47,388 bases of DNA, from contig CALMST010000247.1 in the NCBI GenBank assembly GCA_937872315.1, positions 1 through 47,388 on the forward strand, written 5' to 3'. This document shows positions 42,792 through 47,388 of this stretch, piece by piece; the stretch's first letter is position 1; every line of letters begins with the position of its first letter. The stretch is from an uncultured Ignavibacteria bacterium (lineage in GTDB: Bacteria > Bacteroidota > Ignavibacteria > Tepidaquicellales > Tepidaquicellaceae). The notes below the pieces were generated by a model. It did no database searches, was not told where the DNA came from, and was given only the letters and a program-made list of their open reading frames with translations. The translations under genes were made by a program, and so were the position numbers.

Positions 42792-43556
42792 ATGTTAATA
42801 ATTCCTGTCATAGATATAAAAGACGGTAAATGCGTCAGAACTGTGGAAGGTCTTTCGGATTCAGCTGAATTCTATTCCGAAAGCCCTATCAATATGGCTA
42901 TGCTGTTCAGGAAAGAAAACTTCAAGACACTTCACATTACTGATCTCGACGGAGCCATACACGGTAACATGAAAAATTTTGAACTGATCAAGGAGATCAC
43001 AAAAGCAGTCGATATACCGGTCCAGCTCGGAGGCGGTATCAGGGATTTTGAAACTGCAAAAAAGATCATTGAAGAACTGGGAGTTTACAGAATAGTCATC
43101 GGGACAGCAGCTCTGAATAATCCTGATTTTATTAAAAAAATTATTGATACATTTTCATCATCAAAACTTGTCGTTTGCATTGATGAAAAATTAAATAATG
43201 TTGTAACTGATGGCTGGATCAATTATGCAAATATAACTCCTCTCGAATTTGCAAAACAAATGGAAACTCTTGGTGTAAAAAGAATTATTTATCAGGATGT
43301 AACACGTGTAGGTAATCTTTGCGGTCCGCATATCGAAAGGCTGATAGAAATTGCAAAAAACACAAAATTAAAGATCACATCTGCGGGAGGTATTTGTAAT
43401 TACAAAGATCTTAAAAAATTAGCTGACATGAATTTTCCGGAAGTGGATTCCGTGATGATATCAAGAGCCTTATACGAAAATCAGTTCCCGTGTCAGAGAA
43501 TATGGAGAGAGCAGGAAATAAAAGATAAATCTCTTGATCTTCCTGAAGTAAATTAG
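42792..43556 (+). CDS. hisA: Phosphoribosylformimino-5-aminoimidazole carboxamide ribotide isomerase
   Basis: This 254-residue TIM-barrel isomerase works in histidine synthesis (ProFAR to PRFAR). The catalytic Asp8 is in IIPVIDIKDGKCVR and the second Asp is in VVCIDEKLNNVV. The phosphate-binding motifs are VQLGGGIRDF, YRIVIGTAA and TSAGGI. The overall pattern favours HisA over HisF. No other his genes are nearby. It converges with the sugar-dehydrogenase gene, 4 nt apart. Confidence 0.88.
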   Translation: MLIIPVIDIKDGKCVRTVEGLSDSAEFYSESPINMAMLFRKENFKTLHITDLDGAIHGNMKNFELIKEITKAVDIPVQLGGGIRDFETAKKIIEELGVYRIVIGTAALNNPDFIKKIIDTFSSSKLVVCIDEKLNNVVTDGWINYANITPLEFAKQMETLGVKRIIYQDVTRVGNLCGPHIERLIEIAKNTKLKITSAGGICNYKDLKKLADMNFPEVDSVMISRALYENQFPCQRIWREQEIKDKSLDLPEVN

Positions 43557-43560
43557 AAGA

Positions 43561-44766
43561 TCACTGTTTCTTAACTATTTTATATATCTTATCGTCATTT
43601 TCCCGAATTCTTCCACGCCCGTCCCTGTTGCTTGTTGAAAAATAAATTGACCCGTCCGGTCCCTGCATTACTTCCCTTATCCTTCCAAAATCAACATCCG
43701 GCATCATCTCCGCTGAAATTATCTTTTCAGGATCTGTTTCATCTAATACAACTCTCATAATTCCGCTTCCTCTGAGACATCCGAAAAAGAAATTATTTTT
43801 AAACTGCGGGATAGCATCCGAACTGTAAAACATTCCTGACGCAGGCGCAATTGCAGGTGTGAATTCGCTTAAAGGTGAAATCATTCCTTCCTTGCTTTCC
43901 TTGTGTGATACTTCCGGCCATCCGTAATTTCCTCCTTTTACAATCAGATTGACTTCATCACCGCCCCCGGGACCGTCAAATCCCGAAGGACCATGCTCTG
44001 TGGAAAAAAGTATCTCAGTCCCCGGATACCAGTCAATCCCCTGAGCATTCCTGTGACCGTAACTCCAGACAGGATTTCCGGGAAAGGGATTGTCTTCAGG
44101 AACAGTGCCGTCAGAATTTACTCTTAATATTTTACCGTAGAGATTGTTAATATCCTGCGCAAGCTTTCTCTTTCCGGCATCTCCGGTTGTAATATAAAGT
44201 TTTCCATCAGGACCGAACTTTAATCTGCAGCCAGCGTGATAACGCTCGGCGGGCAGATCATCCATTATAACTTTTTCATCTGATAAATTATCTCCGTTAT
44301 CTTTATATCTCACAACTTTTACTTTAAGATCACTTCCGTCATCATATGCATAACTTAAATAAATATATTTATTAGTCTTATATTCAGGATCAGCAGCCAG
44401 TCCCATTAATCCTTCCTCTCCTTCCGAAGAGACTTCAGCAAATTCTTTCAGCGGTTTATCGGAAAGTATTCCGTTTTCTATGACTCTTAACTTACCGTTC
44501 CGTTCAGTAAAAAGCATCCTGTCATCTCCCGTAAAAATTATGCTCCACACCACATAAAGATTTCCCGCAACTTCTTTTATTTCATACTCAGCTTCCGGGG
44601 TGTCTTCCGGGGTCTCTTCCGGTGTCTCTTCCGGTCTTACTTTTTCTGATCCGGAGCTTTTATTCTGATCTGCATATTCATCACGTGTGGACGATACTTT
44701 ACAGCTTGTAAAACTGATATTGTAAAAAAAGATTGTTAATATTAATAAGTTTTTCATTTGCTTCAA
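43561..44766 (-). CDS. PQQ-type soluble sugar dehydrogenase, predicted lipoprotein
   Basis: This 401-residue protein of the glucose/sorbosone dehydrogenase family is a six-bladed propeller that uses PQQ. The signal peptide ends in a lipobox-like SFTSC, so it is probably lipid-anchored outside the membrane. Family motifs are RLKFGPDGKLYITTGDAG, NPVWSYGHRNAQGIDWYP, STEHGPSGFDGPGGGDEVN and MQGPDGSIYFST. Many members lack proven dehydrogenase activity. A 12-bp tandem repeat encodes an acidic EETP linker after the lipobox. Its genomic partner hutI, 28 nt away, is unrelated. Confidence 0.87.
   Translation of the reverse strand: MKQMKNLLILTIFFYNISFTSCKVSSTRDEYADQNKSSGSEKVRPEETPEETPEDTPEAEYEIKEVAGNLYVVWSIIFTGDDRMLFTERNGKLRVIENGILSDKPLKEFAEVSSEGEEGLMGLAADPEYKTNKYIYLSYAYDDGSDLKVKVVRYKDNGDNLSDEKVIMDDLPAERYHAGCRLKFGPDGKLYITTGDAGKRKLAQDINNLYGKILRVNSDGTVPEDNPFPGNPVWSYGHRNAQGIDWYPGTEILFSTEHGPSGFDGPGGGDEVNLIVKGGNYGWPEVSHKESKEGMISPLSEFTPAIAPASGMFYSSDAIPQFKNNFFFGCLRGSGIMRVVLDETDPEKIISAEMMPDVDFGRIREVMQGPDGSIYFSTSNRDGRGRIRENDDKIYKIVKKQ
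44592..44636. repeat. 12-bp tandem repeat in the linker of the sugar dehydrogenase
   Basis: CTTCCGGGGTGT-type units start at 44592, 44604, 44616 and 44628 (nearly four copies). On the coding strand they read EETP or EDTP. In-frame expansion or loss would change only linker length. Confidence 0.8.
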
Positions 44767-44794
44767 TATTTTTTTCTGTCAGATCAATGAGAGA

Positions 44795-46084
44795 TCAAAC
44801 AGTTGAATATACTACTTTTCCTTTTTTAAATACTGTTTTAAGATTATTCACTCCGAAATTATAAAACAGATATTTATATGAAGGCATATCAAAGATCAGC
44901 AGATCCGCCTGTTTGCCGGCTTCAATACTGCCTACTTTGTCTTCCATCATTACAGCATAAGCTGCATTTGCTGTTACGGCATTTATAATTTCTTCCGCGG
45001 ACATTTTCAGCTTGAGAGATGCCAGTGACATTATCATCTGCATATTTTCCGTCATGCAGCTTCCCGGATTAAAATCAGTAGCCAGCGCGACTGGAATATT
45101 ATTTTTGATAAGCTTGCGCGCCGGAGCATAAGGAATATCAAGGAAATATGAAACTCCGGGAAGAACAGTTGCAATGATCTTCCTGTTTTCCCTGATCTTG
45201 CTGAATGCAACAAGCTTTTCAATATCTTCATCCGAAAGCACTTCAAGATGATCCACTGACACAGCTCCGTGTCTGATTGCCGCATCCGTACCGCCGACAG
45301 AATAAAACTGGTCAGTATGCAGCTTTGGAATCAGACCGAATCTTTTCCCCATGGTAAATATCAGATCAGCATCCTCTGTGTCAAAATAATTTTTTTCAAT
45401 GAATATATCTATAAATGTTGCAAGATTCTCTTTGGCAATTATTGGGATCATATTATGGCTTATCTCTCTCACATATTCGCTTTTCTTCTTACCGGGAGGA
45501 ACGGAATGAGCTCCGAGGAAAGTCGATACTATATCAAGTGAAAATCTGTTTTCTATATTTAATTCTTTCATGATCTCCAGCGTCTTGATCTCATTACCCA
45601 GATCGAGTCCGTAACCGGATTTACCTTCAAGAGTTGTTGTGCCGTATTTCACAAATTTTTCAAGACGGTCTTCCGCCTGTGCTTTAAGCGCATTTTTCGG
45701 GATTTCCCTTAAAGCTTTTACTGTCGAGATTATCCCCCCACCCGCTTTGGCAATCTGCTCATATGATTTTCCGGCAAGCCTCATTTCATATTCATTCTCC
45801 CGGGAACCGGCAAAGACAAAATGTGTATGTGAATCAACAAATCCCGGCATGATCACTTTATCCGAAGCATCCAAAATATCATATTTAGTATTTGTATTTG
45901 TTGATAAAAATTTTTTTAATCCGCTTTTGCTGCCGGCAAAAGATATCTTTCCCTTTTCAATAAATATATTACCGTTTTCAATAAGACCTATATCGGATTG
46001 TTTCTTACCCGCTCTCGGAATTCTTGATCTTCCCGCGCATGTGACAAGCTGCTTTATATTTTTTATCAAAAGACTCATTTGCAA
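44795..46084 (-). CDS. hutI: Imidazolonepropionase
   Basis: This 429-residue zinc amidohydrolase opens the ring of imidazolonepropionate in histidine degradation. The metal site is VDSHTHFVFAGSRENEYEMRL, with later histidines in FLGAHSVP and KLHTDQF and the Asp in ALATDFNPGS; the C-terminal VGSIEAGKQADLLIFD is typical. Its length is normal. No hutH, hutU or formiminoglutamase gene is in the window. It starts at an ATG and lies upstream of the sugar dehydrogenase, so the two could share a transcript. Confidence 0.93.
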   Translation of the reverse strand: MQMSLLIKNIKQLVTCAGRSRIPRAGKKQSDIGLIENGNIFIEKGKISFAGSKSGLKKFLSTNTNTKYDILDASDKVIMPGFVDSHTHFVFAGSRENEYEMRLAGKSYEQIAKAGGGIISTVKALREIPKNALKAQAEDRLEKFVKYGTTTLEGKSGYGLDLGNEIKTLEIMKELNIENRFSLDIVSTFLGAHSVPPGKKKSEYVREISHNMIPIIAKENLATFIDIFIEKNYFDTEDADLIFTMGKRFGLIPKLHTDQFYSVGGTDAAIRHGAVSVDHLEVLSDEDIEKLVAFSKIRENRKIIATVLPGVSYFLDIPYAPARKLIKNNIPVALATDFNPGSCMTENMQMIMSLASLKLKMSAEEIINAVTANAAYAVMMEDKVGSIEAGKQADLLIFDMPSYKYLFYNFGVNNLKTVFKKGKVVYSTV

Positions 46085-46164
46085 AAATTATGTTAATTAT
46101 AATAAAAATCCCTAAATCTCGGAAAATGAAATTCAGGGAAATTAAAAAACCGATATGAGTTTGT

Positions 46165-47172
46165 TTACACTACTGAAGCTAAAAGCTGTTCTTTGAATTT
46201 ATCAATTTCTCCCGTTCTCCAGCACGCGGCAATATGATTTTCCTCAACTTCAACCAGCGGCGGCTCTTCCTCCCAGCATTTCTCTATGGCAAATGTACAT
46301 CTTGTGCAGAAATGACAACCTTTGGGATAGTCCGTAGGAGGCGGAACATTCCCTTCAATTGTTGCAAGTCGCTTTATATGAGAATTTAATTTAGGAATAG
46401 AATTAAGGAGACCTACAGTATATGGATGTTTCGGATTATAAAATATCTGATCGACATTTCCATATTCTGCCACTTTGGATGCATACATTACCACTACTTT
46501 AGTGGATACTTCGGCTATAACTCCAAGATCATGAGTAATAATAATCACACCCATACCCAACTCAGTCTGAAGTTTCTTTACAAGCTCAAGGATCTGCGCC
46601 TGTACAGTCACATCCAGAGCTGTGGTAGGTTCGTCAGCGATAAGTATTTCCGGATTGCACGATAGTGCCATTGCTATCATAATTCTCTGTCTCATTCCTC
46701 CCGAGAGCTGATGAGGATATTCATTGTATCTCTGCTCTGGAGCCGGGATCCCCACAAGATTAAGCATTTCAATTGCTTTCTTTTTTGCGTCTTCTTTGGA
46801 AAGTTTCTGATGCAGAATTACGGCTTCTTCGATCTGATCACCGCATGTAAATACAGGATTCAGAGATGTCATCGGTTCCTGAAATATCATGCCAATATCA
46901 TTACCTCTCAGCTCCTGCATTTCCTTTTCCGTAAAGTTCAGTACATTCTTTCCTTTAAACAAAATCTCACCTCCTGCGATCTTTCCCGGAGGTTCCGGTA
47001 TGAGTCTCATAATGGACAATGCGGTCACACTTTTTCCGCATCCTGATTCACCAACGACACCAAGCGTTTCTCCTTTGTCCAGAGTAAAACTTACATCATC
47101 GACCGCTTTTGCTACTCCGTCATCCGTATAAAAATATGTTTTAAGATTTTTTACTTCTAAAAGTCTGGACAT
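46165..47172 (-). CDS. dppD: Oligopeptide/dipeptide ABC transporter ATPase (DppD/OppD-like)
   Basis: This 335-residue ATPase powers peptide or nickel import through partner permeases. Walker A is GESGCGKS, the Q-loop is FQEPMTSLNP, the signature is LSGGMRQR, Walker B is ILIADEPTTALD and the H-loop is IITHDLG. The C-terminal extension with CHFCTRC marks the oligopeptide branch. Permease and binding-protein genes are not in the window; they may lie further upstream on the minus strand, beyond the right edge. It starts at an ATG. Confidence 0.92.
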   Translation of the reverse strand: MSRLLEVKNLKTYFYTDDGVAKAVDDVSFTLDKGETLGVVGESGCGKSVTALSIMRLIPEPPGKIAGGEILFKGKNVLNFTEKEMQELRGNDIGMIFQEPMTSLNPVFTCGDQIEEAVILHQKLSKEDAKKKAIEMLNLVGIPAPEQRYNEYPHQLSGGMRQRIMIAMALSCNPEILIADEPTTALDVTVQAQILELVKKLQTELGMGVIIITHDLGVIAEVSTKVVVMYASKVAEYGNVDQIFYNPKHPYTVGLLNSIPKLNSHIKRLATIEGNVPPPTDYPKGCHFCTRCTFAIEKCWEEEPPLVEVEENHIAACWRTGEIDKFKEQLLASVV

Positions 47173-47388
47173 TGATTTGAATTTAAATTTATTGAGGTTT
47201 AAGAGGTTTAAATTAATTTAATTTACCTATTCTTTCAAGTATAATATTAAATTATCCCGTCTTTAATTAATCACCATGCCTGATCAGAAATGTAAGATCC
47301 TGAAAATTATTTTTATACCTGATGTGTAAATACTTTCTTCATGTTCAATTCAAATCAGACCCGCAAAAACGTTTTCATTTCAGTACTG

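Noticed and set aside
1-47388. CRISPR arrays, prophage or integrative element
   Set aside because: No regularly spaced direct repeats with unique spacers, no integrase, and no attachment-site duplication at the tRNA-Pro gene.

Overview
The window is AT-rich, densely coding bacterial chromosome with about 40 protein genes and one tRNA gene. No rRNA, phage, plasmid or CRISPR structures are visible. Several features suggest a free-living, metabolically flexible member of the Bacteroidota/Chlorobiota (FCB) lineage, perhaps Ignavibacteria-like. These are a secreted beta-propeller protein resembling the type IX secretion component PorZ, candidate TAnnTTTG-type promoters, a REP-associated transposase, a dockerin-like secreted protein, an NrfHA nitrite reductase and frequent TTG starts. 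This placement is inference from gene content; no marker gene proves it.

Layout. 50-6046: uvrD/pcrA helicase, an intact REP-associated tyrosine transposase, then pepP and purF. 6230-9916: a very large fused flavin/iron-sulfur oxidoreductase combining a GltD/NfnB-like and a PyrK/NfnA-like half behind an unrecognised N-terminal region. 9940-11847: a three-gene minus-strand operon (pyrD, rhomboid protease, small CPxCG protein). 12013-12086: tRNA-Pro(UGG) with its own predicted promoter and a clear terminator. 12267-16701: a thioredoxin-fold protein, a VOC protein, an AraC regulator and a secreted HEAT-repeat/cyclophilin protein. 16923-18988: nrfHA, with a perfect CRP/FNR-type palindrome upstream. 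18993-26273: a YciI-like secreted protein, a dockerin-type secreted protein, a fused E1 alpha/beta dehydrogenase, ferritin, a methyltransferase and a peptidase S51-SnoaL fusion. 26492-27020: a decayed ParE/antitoxin pair. 27436-32140: a sterol-desaturase-family enzyme and an alpha-glucan pair (malQ, GH57). 32644-37371: an S9 peptidase followed by carA, folD and prmA. 37442-43556: mscL, a second hydroxylase-family protein, two cupins, a yeast-FCY1-like cytosine deaminase, a PorZ-like propeller protein and hisA. 43561-47172: a PQQ-type sugar dehydrogenase lipoprotein, hutI and an oligopeptide ABC ATPase.

How the genes work together. NrfH and NrfA form a respiratory nitrite-to-ammonia system fed by the quinone pool, probably under an anaerobic or nitrosative CRP/FNR-family regulator. 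PurF, CarA, PyrD, FolD and HisA are biosynthetic genes scattered singly rather than in pathway operons. MalQ and the GH57 enzyme act together on alpha-glucans.

No single obviously new defence or biosynthetic system is present. The best leads are: (i) the inverted-order NfnB-NfnA-like fusion with its extra N-terminal region; (ii) a transposase whose stop codon, together with that of the convergent pepP, lies inside one perfect palindrome, plus a second perfect palindrome inside the gene and a dispersed about 110-bp repeat elsewhere that shares a 12-nt word with it; (iii) a parE toxin with one in-frame stop beside an intact antitoxin; and (iv) a degenerate 17-bp tandem repeat in front of the desaturase gene.
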